A stretch of DNA of 64,000 nt from an uncultured Porphyromonadaceae bacterium (GCA_900544305.1 UQUV01000012.1:6666-70665); one strand, 5' to 3'. Shown: positions 51,757 to 60,255, numbered from the stretch's first letter. Numbers and translations are program-made. The notes: generated by a model not told the origin, from the letters alone.

Positions 51757-52989
51757 ATGAAAAGAAGTTCATTCAATGTGCTTTTCTTCTTGAAGAAGAC
51801 CAAGCTGCTGAAAAACGGAGAAGCATCCGTTTGTATGCGTATCACAGTAGATGGTACGCGAGTTGAAAACAACATCCGCAAAAGCATTGACCCGTCTCTC
51901 TGGAGTCAGGCTAAGGAATCCGCCAGAGGCAAAAGCCGCAAATCATGTGATCTGAATGCCTATATCGAAAATGCGAGAATTAAATTACATCAGATTTTTT
52001 GTGAGCTGGAAGAACAGAACCGGCCTATAACAGCGCGTCTGTTGCAGGAAATATTTTTCGGACAGGACAAAGAACCGGAAGCGGTACGCACTCTCATCGG
52101 TACCATGCAGGAGCACAATGGTCAATGCCGTGCCTTGGTCGGTAAAGACTACGCCCTGATTACCGTTCGCCGTTATGAAAGCTGCAAGCGCTATCTTGCC
52201 GAACTTATCAGACAGAAATACGGAAAGGATGATCTGCCGCTGGTGGAAGTCAACGGTGAGTTGGTACGTGCCTTTGAATTTTATTTGAAGACTGAAAAGG
52301 AATGTCAGCAGAATACTGTTATCCGTTATATGAAATGTCTGAAGAAAATTACCAATCTGGCACTGGCCAATGAATGGATAGCCAAAGACCCGTTTATCGG
52401 TATCAAGTTCCACGAAAAAGAAGTAATCCGTGAGTTTCTTACCATGGACGAACTGCTGACTATCTACCACAAGGAGTTTCCTTTGGAGCGAATCACCGTA
52501 GTCCGTGATGTTTTTATTTTTGCGGCCTTTACCGGCCTGGCTTTCATTGACGTACAACAGCTTTCCCCTGAGCATATCGTAAAAGACAATAACGGAAACC
52601 TGTGGATCAGGAAGCCACGTCAGAAAACAAAGAACATGTGTAACATTCCGCTACTGGATATTCCTTTGGAAATCCTGAGAAAATATGCAGATTATCCTGC
52701 CTGCAAAAAGAAAGGAGTATTACTGCCTGTTCCCTGCAATCAGAAGATGAACAGTTACTTGAAAGAGATTGCCGACCTATGCCTGATAAAGAAGAACCTG
52801 ACTACCCACACCGCCCGTCACTCATACGCCACATCTGTCTGTTTGGCCAATGGAGTAAGCATTGAGAATGTAGCCAAAATGCTCGGTCACTCCAATATCA
52901 AGATGACGCAGCACTATGCAAGGGTACTCGACAGTTCCATTCTGAAAGATATGAATAATGTAAGGGATGTACTTTCAAATTGCCTGTAG
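51757..52989 (+). CDS. Tyrosine recombinase (integrase) of the tRNA-Phe element
   Basis: Starting at ATG 51757 (MKRSSFNVLFFLKKTKLLKNG) gives 410 residues. The N-terminal arm-binding part (1-100) has ASVCMRITVDGTRVENNI, as in Bacteroidetes element integrases. The SAM-like core-binding domain covers about 110-210. The catalytic domain has FTGLAFIDVQQL (the first Arg position is Ala, a change also seen in CTnDOT-type integrases), HTARHSYA (His-x-x-Arg), LGHSNI and the nucleophile in TQHYARV. It should integrate and excise the element at tRNA-Phe. Confidence 0.92.
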   Translation: MKRSSFNVLFFLKKTKLLKNGEASVCMRITVDGTRVENNIRKSIDPSLWSQAKESARGKSRKSCDLNAYIENARIKLHQIFCELEEQNRPITARLLQEIFFGQDKEPEAVRTLIGTMQEHNGQCRALVGKDYALITVRRYESCKRYLAELIRQKYGKDDLPLVEVNGELVRAFEFYLKTEKECQQNTVIRYMKCLKKITNLALANEWIAKDPFIGIKFHEKEVIREFLTMDELLTIYHKEFPLERITVVRDVFIFAAFTGLAFIDVQQLSPEHIVKDNNGNLWIRKPRQKTKNMCNIPLLDIPLEILRKYADYPACKKKGVLLPVPCNQKMNSYLKEIADLCLIKKNLTTHTARHSYATSVCLANGVSIENVAKMLGHSNIKMTQHYARVLDSSILKDMNNVRDVLSNCL

Positions 52990-52992
52990 CTT

Positions 52993-53367
52993 ATGAAAAG
53001 AGACATTATCCATATAATGGAGGACGGCAGGATTGTTATTCCTGCTGTCCATCCTGATAAGATTCGTATGGACGAAGCCGAACTTGTCGGCTTGTTCAAT
53101 GTAGTTGCACCGACCTTACGAGCAGCGAAAAGAAGAATATATAAGCTGGGGATATTGCAATCATTCACCGCAGAACAACGTATTCCGTTAAAAGAGGGGT
53201 ATCAGGTAGTCTATAACCTGGAAATGATATTTGCGCTTGCCTTTCAGATTAATACTTTTCCGGCCCAACAATTACGTGAGTATATAATCAGCAGACTGTT
53301 CCAATCTGAAAAGTCAATGATTATCTGCATGATGAATGGTCATCATAAATCATATCTAAAATGCTGA
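52993..53367 (+). CDS. Small element-encoded protein, RhuM-like fragment
   Basis: The 124-residue protein starts 4 nt after the integrase gene. DIIHIMEDGRIVIPAVHPDKIRM is a beta-hairpin start, and NLEMIFALAFQINTFPAQQLREYI resembles the conserved helix of RhuM-family proteins (N-L-x-x-I followed by a hydrophobic helix). It is much shorter than RhuM. Its role is unknown; it may be a small DNA-binding or excision accessory protein of the element. Confidence 0.6.
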   Translation: MKRDIIHIMEDGRIVIPAVHPDKIRMDEAELVGLFNVVAPTLRAAKRRIYKLGILQSFTAEQRIPLKEGYQVVYNLEMIFALAFQINTFPAQQLREYIISRLFQSEKSMIICMMNGHHKSYLKC

Positions 53368-53390
53368 TAAATATTGATTTCACTATTTCA

Positions 53391-53431
53391 TGCGGATAAT
53401 AAGCCGCAAAATTTGCGGTTAATTATCCGCA
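53391..53431 (+). promoter_or_regulatory. 41-bp nested palindrome in the Fic promoter
   Basis: Outer arms are TGCGGATAAT (53391-53400) and ATTATCCGCA (53422-53431). Inner arms are CCGCAAA (53404-53410) and TTTGCGG (53412-53418). A -7 box TATATTTG follows at 53438-53445. The palindrome covers the -33 region, as expected for a repressor site. Confidence 0.7.
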
Positions 53432-53457
53432 AAACCGTATATTTGCAGAAAACAGTG

Positions 53458-54588
53458 ATGCCTATGTATATACATGAACATAAAGAATGGCCTTCCTTTT
53501 CGTGGAACAAGGAACTTGTCGATGAGAAACTGAACAAGGTAAACAAAGCTGTCGGTTATCTGATGGGACGCCTTAGTGTAATCGGTTTTAACGACAAGAT
53601 GTCTGCCGTAGTTGAATCCATTTCTCATGACATCATTGCATCATCAGAAATTGAAGGAGTGGAATTGAACAATGAACAGGTACGTTCATCTGTAGCCCGC
53701 AAACTCGGAGTACAACTACCGAATCCGACCGAATCTTCACGATATATAGACGGAGTAGTGGAAATGGCACTTGACGCAACCGTCAATTTCAGCAGTCCGC
53801 TTACCCATGAAAGACTCTTCGGCTGGCACAACTGCCTGTTTCCTACCGGATGGAGCGGTCCAACGAAAATAGATGTAGCTCGATACCGCAGTGGAGAGAT
53901 GAAAGTTATTTCTGGAATGTTCGGTCGGGAAAAGATACATTATGTAGCGCCTGCTCCTGAAAGAATAGACGAAGAAATGAATCGGTTTCTGGACTGGTTC
54001 AATTCAGATGCACATAACGGCTATGTAAAATCGGCGATAGCCCATTTGTGGTTTGTATGCATCCATCCTTTCGATGACGGAAACGGACGAATCGGACGGG
54101 CCATTGCTGATATGGCACTTTCACAGGCCGAAAACTCAAAGATGCGTTTTTTCAGTATCTCACATCAGATAAACAAAGATAAAAAACAGTATTACGACAT
54201 ATTGGAGAAAACACAGAAGGGAGATTGCGAGATTACTGAATGGATCATCTGGTATCTTGACTGCCTGCTCCATTCCGTCGAGCAATCCGACGAAACATTG
54301 TCGAAGGTTCTTAACAAGGCCATATTCTGGCAAACCCATGCCGAAACAGTCCTGTCCGAACGACAATGTGAAGTCTTGAATTTATATTTGGACGGTTATC
54401 CCGGCAAACTGACGGCCAAGAACTGGGCAAAACGTGTAAAGGTATCACCAGATACAGCAGCACGCGATATAAAAGATTTGGTGGAAAAAGGTGTGCTGGT
54501 TCCTCAGCAGGGGCGGGTTCGTGACGTATTCTACGGAATCCGGTGCAGTGACTCTATCCTTGTCATCCCCATGCCTGAAGATTTATAA
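53458..54588 (+). CDS. Fic-domain AMP-transferase-like protein, class II
   Basis: Starting at ATG 53458 gives 376 residues; upstream in-frame codons run through the promoter and palindrome. The N-terminus is DUF4172-like (EHKEWPSFSWNKELVDEKL) and holds the inhibitory motif S-S-E-I-E-G near residue 65, so it is a class II Fic. The catalytic motif HPFDDGNGRIGR is near residue 203. A C-terminal winged-helix segment (VSPDTAARDIKDLVEKGVLVPQ) suggests DNA binding and autoregulation. Fic proteins transfer AMP or similar groups to target proteins. Confidence 0.9.
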   Translation: MPMYIHEHKEWPSFSWNKELVDEKLNKVNKAVGYLMGRLSVIGFNDKMSAVVESISHDIIASSEIEGVELNNEQVRSSVARKLGVQLPNPTESSRYIDGVVEMALDATVNFSSPLTHERLFGWHNCLFPTGWSGPTKIDVARYRSGEMKVISGMFGREKIHYVAPAPERIDEEMNRFLDWFNSDAHNGYVKSAIAHLWFVCIHPFDDGNGRIGRAIADMALSQAENSKMRFFSISHQINKDKKQYYDILEKTQKGDCEITEWIIWYLDCLLHSVEQSDETLSKVLNKAIFWQTHAETVLSERQCEVLNLYLDGYPGKLTAKNWAKRVKVSPDTAARDIKDLVEKGVLVPQQGRVRDVFYGIRCSDSILVIPMPEDL

Positions 54589-54603
54589 TTGTTCATCATA
54601 CAA

Positions 54604-54656
54604 GCATAAAGGCTGTGTGACATCGGTTCATCAAAACCGGCACACAGCCTTTATGC
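54604..54656. terminator. Bidirectional terminator between the Fic and HTH genes
   Basis: GCATAAAGGCTGTGTG and CACACAGCCTTTATGC form a perfect 16-bp stem, with an inner CGGTT/AACCG, followed by CTTTCTTTT. Confidence 0.93.
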
Positions 54657-54663
54657 CTTTCTT

Positions 54664-54966
54664 TTATTTACCACTCATATATGCTTCCCGATAATTCTCC
54701 TGAAGCATTTTCTCTATGTCACTCTCCCGATAAAGGATTTTACCTCCCAACTGGTAATAGGATATTCTCCTTTCATTACGATAATCCTGAAGCGTGCGTC
54801 TGCTCAGTTTCAATTGCGCCGACACTTCCTTGTCGGTCAGATAGCGTTCACCGCCCAGCACGGGACGGTTCCCGACCGCCAGATTCTCAATCCCGACCAA
54901 CATACGGTCAAGGCTTCCCATGATACGGTGTACCCATTCTCTGCTGTCTGTTCTCAGTTCACTCAT
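54664..54966 (-). CDS. Excisionase-like helix-turn-helix protein 1
   Basis: A 100-residue protein. Residues 40-95 form an HTH_17/MerR-type winged helix: YLTDKEVSAQLKLSRRTLQDYRNERRISYYQLGGKILYRESDIEKML. It is typical of the paired HTH genes near the mobilization regions of Bacteroides elements, where they control excision or transfer. It is divergent from the mobilization genes and 31 nt from the next HTH gene. Confidence 0.8.
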   Translation of the reverse strand: MSELRTDSREWVHRIMGSLDRMLVGIENLAVGNRPVLGGERYLTDKEVSAQLKLSRRTLQDYRNERRISYYQLGGKILYRESDIEKMLQENYREAYMSGK

Positions 54967-54997
54967 GTTATTATGGATTTAGTGGTTATTGTTTCTG

Positions 54998-55309
54998 CTA
55001 TATATTACGGCCTCTGTAAAATGCCTCTTTTCTTCTGTCCTCAACTTTCTTGACGATACCCAGCACATCTTCCGGCTTATAGAATATCTTGTGATTGATT
55101 TGAGAAAAAGGCAGGGTACCGTTATCACGGAGTGTCTGCAGGGTACGGGGCGAGATGTTCAGATACCGGCACACGTCCTGATTGTCCATCCACTTGTGCA
55201 GCGTCCTATCGTTCTCCCGGTTGCAAATTTCCATGACCCGATGCTCAAAGTATTCAAACTTACGCACCAATTCCTCAAACAGTTGTTTTTCTATTCCTAC
55301 AAATTCCAT
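54998..55309 (-). CDS. Excisionase-like helix-turn-helix protein 2
   Basis: The ATG at 55309 (MEFVGIEKQLFEELVRKFEY) is chosen; the longer reading has no credible start. The 103-residue protein has the HTH_17 fold at residues 40-95: WMDNQDVCRYLNISPRTLQTLRDNGTLPFSQINHKIFYKPEDV. It is paralogous in design to the gene at 54664 and is first in this two-gene unit. Confidence 0.8.
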   Translation of the reverse strand: MEFVGIEKQLFEELVRKFEYFEHRVMEICNRENDRTLHKWMDNQDVCRYLNISPRTLQTLRDNGTLPFSQINHKIFYKPEDVLGIVKKVEDRRKEAFYRGRNI

Positions 55310-55655
55310 ATCGTTTCCTTTTTTTGTTGATTGATGTTTATTCTTTTTTCGTTGTTTGCGACAAAGAAAAGCCATATATTCTGAAAGGCAATGGTTTCCG
55401 CTTAACTGGCAGCATGTGGCGCTGATTATCATAGTTATGAGGCCACATTCATATCCTTTTCTGCAAATATTCCTATATTCAGGGACTCCATCCAATAATG
55501 AATTACAGAATAAAAGATCTATGAACCTGATTCAATAAATGTCCATAGCAATGGATAAGGAATGGTTTATTTCCATGTAACCTTACTTCATCACTTTTCC
55601 AAACCATTGATTAGATAAGGAAGCAAAGAAGTGTTCCTTCAATAATTCACAGACA

Positions 55656-55705
55656 TGAATATTTACTACAGTACGACAATACGACATTAAGTCAGTAAAT
55701 ATTCA
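55656..55705. repeat. 12-bp inverted repeat with internal direct repeat
   Basis: TGAATATTTACT (55656-55667) and AGTAAATATTCA (55694-55705) are perfect inverted arms around 26 nt. Inside, TACGACA occurs twice (55672-55678, 55680-55686). It may be a binding site for one of the HTH proteins, a relaxosome site or a replication site. Confidence 0.5.
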
Positions 55706-56050
55706 AGTCAATAAATCAGTAACTGTTTGAATCCCCGGTTCATTGTTTCATCAAACAGGAAAAATACCGCATTCCACACCGATTACCCTGCATGCAAACT
55801 GCAACAGGGTACATTGTTGCCACATCCCGACCAACTGTTTGACTATTGGGAACTTATATTCTTTTTTTGCCAGACAATTCATTCCGAGATATATCGGAAC
55901 ATGGCAAACAAAATGAGAAAATACATGATGAACAGAAACGGAAAAACAGGTCTGTCTCCTCCATAAGATGATACAGACAACGGTATTATTTCTCCCGGAT
56001 TTATAAGGAGGATATTCAGAGATGCTCAAAATAGCGGGACTCTGATTTTT

Positions 56051-56099
56051 AGTGGAGCAAGTTTGTGTTTCGGGCAGACCGAAACCGCTTGCTCCCACT
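56051..56099 (+). repeat. Long hairpin upstream of mobC, oriT-like
   Basis: AGTG-GAGCAAG pairs with CTTGCTC-c-CACT, and the inner GTTTCGG pairs with CCGAAAC around the loop GCAGA. It lies 72 nt before mobC, where oriT is found in Bacteroides mobilizable elements. Confidence 0.55.
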
Positions 56100-56170
56100 A
56101 CTGGATGCAGTGAGAGGTTCATCCCGCTGGTCTAATCAGTACATTCATTTTATACAACAATAGTCAACAG

Positions 56171-56536
56171 ATGGAAAAGAAACAGAATACAGAAAGAAAC
56201 AACAAGGGTGGCCGTCCTCCCAAGAGTACGACCGACAAACTGAAATACCGTGTTACCGTGAAACTGGCGACACCGGATTACTATACACTGAAAAGCAGGG
56301 CAAGAAGCGCAGGCATATCGGCAAGCGAATACCTGAGAGAATGTTTCCGTAAGGGATATGTCCGTCAAAGACTTACAGCGGAACATTCCGACTATATCCG
56401 TAAGCTATGCGGTATGGCGAACAATCTGAACCAGCTGGCTCATAAGGCAAATGCCGGAGGATTCGAGACGGCAAAGCTGGAATGCCGTGTACAGGTGGCA
56501 AGAATCGAAGAACTGCTGAACCATATCCTGCTATGA
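56171..56536 (+). CDS. mobC: Mobilization relaxosome protein MobC
   Basis: The 121-residue protein begins with a basic RPPKSTTDKLKYRVTVKL ribbon (ribbon-helix-helix DNA-binding), then ISASEYLRECFRKGYV and the MobC signature GMANNLNQLAHKANAGGF. It helps the relaxase open oriT. Its stop overlaps the mobB start by 4 nt, so the two were co-translated. Confidence 0.88.
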   Translation: MEKKQNTERNNKGGRPPKSTTDKLKYRVTVKLATPDYYTLKSRARSAGISASEYLRECFRKGYVRQRLTAEHSDYIRKLCGMANNLNQLAHKANAGGFETAKLECRVQVARIEELLNHILL

Positions 56537-57278
56537 TTGCCAAGATTGTAAAGGGAAGCGGATTCCGTGAGGTTACCGGTTATATCATTGACAGTAAAAA
56601 GGATGCCAGAATTATCGCACATGCCGGCTTGTTCATTGAGGATGTTGCCACAATAACAAAGGCTTTCGAAGCACAGGCCGGAATGAATCCGAAAGTATCC
56701 AGACCGGTCGGACACATTGCACTGGGATTTTCCAAAGAGGATGAAAGCAGGCTGACCAGCCGGATTATGGTAGACTGACCTTGAAATATGGGCTACACAT
56801 GGCCAAAGGTAAGGATCATGTCAAGACTGAACGTTTAAGGGAACCGGACAAGACAAAGTATGAACTTTACAGTCTGCTTAAAACGGAAGTCAGAAAGGCC
56901 GGGAACTGGAAGGAACTGATTGCCGGATTAAGCGAACAGGGAGTGGATGTACGGTTCAAATACAAGGGAAAATCCGATGAAGTACAGGGTATCGTGTTCA
57001 TCATGAACGGCTATTCCTTCAGCGGTTCCAAGATTGACAGGCAGTTCAGCTATTCCAAGATAGATGCCGCATTAAAGACACCTCCACATTCGGAAACTCA
57101 AAGACAGGTAGCTGTTCCGAGTGAACCGGCATATCAACAGGAACCGCATGGCAATAAATTATACAGCGGTTCTTTAGGCCTGTTCACACCTAACCCGCAA
57201 CCGGAACAACCTGAAGGTTATCCGGACGATTATTTGAGAAAGAAGAAAAAGAAAAAACAACGTAAAATAAGATGGTAA
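56533..57278 (+). pseudogene. mobB: MobB relaxase with its catalytic core deleted
   Basis: The start MIAKIVKGSGFREVTGYI and the end (GLHMAKGKDHVKTERLREPD onward, to a Lys-rich tail) both match Bacteroides MobB relaxases. After RLTSRIMVD (about 56776) a stop follows at once, and the family sequence resumes in another frame with LKYGLH. By comparison with the family about 65-80 residues are missing, including the HUH metal-binding motif and the R-x-D-N-x-G-K block. Only the first 81 residues and a separate 3' part remain open. It is probably inactive. Confidence 0.8.
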
Positions 57279-57281
57279 AGT

Positions 57282-57761
57282 ATGGAAAAAGACAATGTAT
57301 ATGTTTTGTTTGAAGAAATCAAGAACAAAATTGAGATGATAAACGGGAAGCTGGAACAGAAGACCGAAACACCTACTGATGGACAGGCAGAAGAAGTGAT
57401 CCTGACATGCGTAAGGCATATTCACCGGCATAGTTTTGACATCAGGTCAAGCAAAGTATTTTCTCTTTTGGTCGGAATGGGAGTGGTATGCAGCCTGTCC
57501 TTATGGGGAAATATCAGGCTTTGGCAGTCCAACCGGCAATATGCAGACGACGCCCTGAAGTTCCGTGCCATCCGCTCCTGGAGCGGATGTACTCCGGGAG
57601 ATATTCTCTGGTTGAACAAGGTTTTTGACATCCATCGTGACGAGAAGGCCATCGAATGGGTCAGAAAACAGGCCGACGGGTACGAAAACGAGCTGAAAGC
57701 TGTTTCCGACAGCCTGATGCAGGAGAAACTTAAGTTACAGGTAGAATCTGAATCCGATTGA
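57282..57761 (+). CDS. Mobilization-region membrane protein
   Basis: The 159-residue protein starts 3 nt after the mobB end. Residues 1-55 are a helical cytosolic part, and one membrane helix follows (SKVFSLLVGMGVVCSLSLWG, about 66-85). The remainder is a coiled-coil-like charged region. Homologous small membrane proteins follow mobB in Bacteroides mobilizable elements, with no known role. It ends 1 nt before the recombinase start. Confidence 0.7.
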   Translation: MEKDNVYVLFEEIKNKIEMINGKLEQKTETPTDGQAEEVILTCVRHIHRHSFDIRSSKVFSLLVGMGVVCSLSLWGNIRLWQSNRQYADDALKFRAIRSWSGCTPGDILWLNKVFDIHRDEKAIEWVRKQADGYENELKAVSDSLMQEKLKLQVESESD

Positions 57762-57762
57762 T

Positions 57763-58965
57763 ATGGCCAGTGTAAAAGTGAAATTCAGACCTTCCACCAT
57801 AGAAGGAAAGGAAGGTACCGTCTATTATCAGATTATCCAGAACCGTGTAATCCGTCAGTTAAAGACGGATTACCGGATATTTACGGATGAATGGAACGAA
57901 GCTGGAAGCTGTATCATTGTCAGTAGTTCGGAACGAAGCAATCTGCTCCTTTCCTTGCAGGAACGCATGGAATGGGACTTGAAGCGGCTGGACATGATTA
58001 TCCGACAACTGAATAACCGGAAAGCTGCATATACGGCAGATGATATTGTCGCTTCTTTTCATAACAATACAGAGGGACAGTCGCTGTTCAACTTCATGCA
58101 GGGTATCATAGCCCGTCTCAAACAGATGGGCAAGATACGCACGGCTGAAAATTATTCCTGTACTCTGAAAAGTTTCATGCAGTTCAAAGGAGACAGGGAT
58201 ATTCTGTTGTCTGAAATCGATTCGGATTTGATGCAGCTTTATGAAGCCTATCTTCATGGAAAAGGTGCCGTACGGAATACCAGTTCATTCTACATGCGTA
58301 TTCTTTGGGCGGTGTATAACCGTGCCTTGGAAAAGGAACTGGTGGAACAGCGCAATCCTTTCAGGCACGTCTATACGGGAATGGACAAGACCGTCAAGCG
58401 TGCCGTTCCCTTATCCGCCATCAAACGTATGAAGAATCTTAATCTGTCCTTACAGCCTAATCTGGAATTTGCAAGGGACATGTTCCTGTTCAGCTTCTAT
58501 ACCCGTGGCATGTCGTTCATAGATATGGCTCACCTGAAAAAGAAAGATCTTCAGAACGGATTTTTATCGTATCGCAGACGAAAGACCGGGCAGCAGCTGA
58601 TTATCAGGTGGGAAAAATGTATGCAGGAAATTGTCGGCAAATACCTGGAAGACAGTCTCAGTCCTTATCTTTTGCCGATATTGAAATATCCTTTTAAGGA
58701 TACGCACAAGCATTACAGGAATGTCATGTCCGGAATAAACAGGAACCTGAAAGAAATAGCCAGACTGGCCGATATATCCGTTCCTCTTAGCATGTACTGT
58801 GCCCGTCATTCATGGGCAAGCGCAGCCAAAGGCAAGAACATTCCGATTTCGGTTATCAGTGAAGGGATGGGACATGATTCCGAGGCTACCACACAAATTT
58901 ATCTGGCCTCATTGGACAACTCCGTAGTGGACAAAGCTAACGCACAAATTCTGAAAGGTCTGTAG
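57763..58965 (+). CDS. Tyrosine recombinase, probable invertase
   Basis: The 400-residue recombinase has an N-terminal domain with VYYQIIQNRVIRQLKTDYRIF and a core-binding domain at about 105-205. The catalytic domain has FYTRGMSFIDMAHLKKKD (Arg displaced relative to standard integrases), YCARHSWASAAKG (x-x-x-Arg-His), MGHDSE and the nucleophile in TQIYLASLD. This variant, with R-G-M-S-F, resembles Bacteroides recombinases that invert local promoters. It ends 29 nt before the inverted-repeat pair at 58995-59173, which is probably its target. Confidence 0.88.
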   Translation: MASVKVKFRPSTIEGKEGTVYYQIIQNRVIRQLKTDYRIFTDEWNEAGSCIIVSSSERSNLLLSLQERMEWDLKRLDMIIRQLNNRKAAYTADDIVASFHNNTEGQSLFNFMQGIIARLKQMGKIRTAENYSCTLKSFMQFKGDRDILLSEIDSDLMQLYEAYLHGKGAVRNTSSFYMRILWAVYNRALEKELVEQRNPFRHVYTGMDKTVKRAVPLSAIKRMKNLNLSLQPNLEFARDMFLFSFYTRGMSFIDMAHLKKKDLQNGFLSYRRRKTGQQLIIRWEKCMQEIVGKYLEDSLSPYLLPILKYPFKDTHKHYRNVMSGINRNLKEIARLADISVPLSMYCARHSWASAAKGKNIPISVISEGMGHDSEATTQIYLASLDNSVVDKANAQILKGL

Positions 58966-58994
58966 GATTGGAGAATGTTTAGCAAAAGCATTCA

Positions 58995-59011
58995 TTTCTT
59001 AGACAGAGGGA
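58995..59011 (+). repeat. Left inverted repeat of the inverton
   Basis: TTTCTTAGACAGAGGGA, an exact reverse complement of 59157-59173. Confidence 0.95.
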
Positions 59012-59023
59012 CTCACTCTTGCG

Positions 59024-59055
59024 CAAAGTTATACATTTTATTGAAAATCCTGCAA
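59024..59055 (-). promoter_or_regulatory. Promoter inside the inverton, facing left
   Basis: Minus strand TTG (59055-59053), 21 nt, then TAACTTTG (59031-59024). It is a full -7 match with good spacing. It currently reads toward the 3' end of the recombinase gene. Confidence 0.72.
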
Positions 59056-59156
59056 TTCCGGCCGTTGGAATTTCATCCGGAAGTCATTGAATTTCAACTG
59101 TTGTTTAGCAATCCTACATATAATTCATCAGCAAATCAGCCTTATAGCTTGAAATC

Positions 59157-59173
59157 TCCCTCTGTCTAAGAAA
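59157..59173 (-). repeat. Right inverted repeat of the inverton
   Basis: TCCCTCTGTCTAAGAAA, the exact inverse of the left repeat. Confidence 0.95.
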
Positions 59174-59220
59174 GACGCAGACACTGGGACTTTCTCATCC
59201 CCTTTACGCACAGAAAGAAG

Positions 59221-60255
59221 ATGGAGAAAACGACCGGAGAAGCCGACATACAGGAGAACAAGCTGAAAGAATTTTCACCCGACTTACTGAATACCTTGCT
59301 CAAAGATCATACAACGAGTAAGGAAGGAAAACAGTGTAATATATTCTGGGCTACTTCTGATTATGAACCGCTCGGCAGAGGTTATGAATACGGATCGCAG
59401 ATTCTTCCAGAGCTGATAACCGGAGAGAACGGTCATGTAGTCATGCCCCGTGTCCTGAAACACAGGGATACCCAAAGCACACGTTCCCGGGAAATGGCGG
59501 AGGTATTTACTCCGTCTTGGATATGTAATGCCCAGAACAACCTTATCGATGAAGCCTGGTTTGGCAGAAAGGATGTATTCAACCATGAAGTGACATCTAA
59601 AGACGGTACACATTCATGGGAAATCAATCCTGATAAGATTGCTTTTCCTGAAGGCAGGACATGGAAAGACTATGTACGGGAAAACCAATTGGAAATCACC
59701 TGTGGAGAAGCTCCTTATCTGGTAAGCAGGTATGATACGACTACCGGAACATTCATTCCCGTGGAGAAACGTATCGGCCTGCTTGACCGTAAACTCCGTA
59801 TTGTCAGTGAGAATACTACGACAACGCGTGAATGGCTGGAGGCAGCCAAGGATGCTTACAGAAGCATCTACGCCTATGAATGGCAGGGCGACAGTCTTCT
59901 TCTTGCCCGTGAAGCCCTTCTCTTATCCTTCCTCGAATATTACCGGGACAAGTTCGGTAAAGATCCGCAAATTAAATCCATCAACCATATAGCCTATATC
60001 ATCTCCTGGAATGTATGGCAGATGGACGGACTGAAAGGTGTTGTGCCGGACAGTTGTGGAGAACGTGTGCGGATGGAACCAAGTCTGTTCGGTACGATTG
60101 AAAGACGGGAACCGTGCGAGGGCTGTCTGAAAAATGACCTGACCAAGCACAACGGAATTTATTGCATCATCAAGGACTGGCGGGCTACAGACAAGGCAAC
60201 AGGCAAAAAGGGGAAACGAATCCGATTTATCGACCTCATAAATGAAGAAGCATGA
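59221..60255 (+). CDS. Restriction-modification protein, N-terminal half of a DNA methyltransferase
   Basis: The 344-residue protein has SREMAEVFTPSWICNAQNNLID near residue 87, the motif X type start of N6-adenine methyltransferases. ITCGEAPYLVSRYDTTTG near residue 160 resembles motif I, the AdoMet site. The target-base motif N-P-P-Y is not here but in the next protein, so the enzyme seems split over two genes. It overlaps the next gene by 4 nt (ATGA). It has no promoter of its own unless the upstream inverton is flipped. Confidence 0.82.
   Translation: MEKTTGEADIQENKLKEFSPDLLNTLLKDHTTSKEGKQCNIFWATSDYEPLGRGYEYGSQILPELITGENGHVVMPRVLKHRDTQSTRSREMAEVFTPSWICNAQNNLIDEAWFGRKDVFNHEVTSKDGTHSWEINPDKIAFPEGRTWKDYVRENQLEITCGEAPYLVSRYDTTTGTFIPVEKRIGLLDRKLRIVSENTTTTREWLEAAKDAYRSIYAYEWQGDSLLLAREALLLSFLEYYRDKFGKDPQIKSINHIAYIISWNVWQMDGLKGVVPDSCGERVRMEPSLFGTIERREPCEGCLKNDLTKHNGIYCIIKDWRATDKATGKKGKRIRFIDLINEEA

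Larger units (their letters stand above)
55310..56170. other. Long intergenic region of the mobile element
   Basis: About 860 nt without a credible gene. It holds a 12-bp inverted repeat at 55656-55705 and a long hairpin at 56051-56099, described separately. The ORFs seen here are short and lack ribosome-binding sites or family features. This is probably the transfer-origin and control region. Confidence 0.6.
58995..59173. other. Invertible promoter segment (inverton), OFF orientation
   Basis: Perfect 17-bp inverted repeats TTTCTTAGACAGAGGGA (58995-59011) and its reverse complement (59157-59173) enclose 145 bp. The interior has a consensus promoter on the minus strand (59055-59024) and none on plus. 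Turning the segment round would place that promoter about 80 nt before the restriction gene at 59221 and facing it. A tyrosine recombinase gene ends 29 nt to the left. The present state should leave the restriction operon silent. Confidence 0.8.

Noticed and set aside
55732..55741. Ten-base match TCCCCGGTTC to the tRNA-Phe T-arm, a possible second attachment site
   Set aside because: Too short, and the flanking bases differ from the tRNA on both sides.
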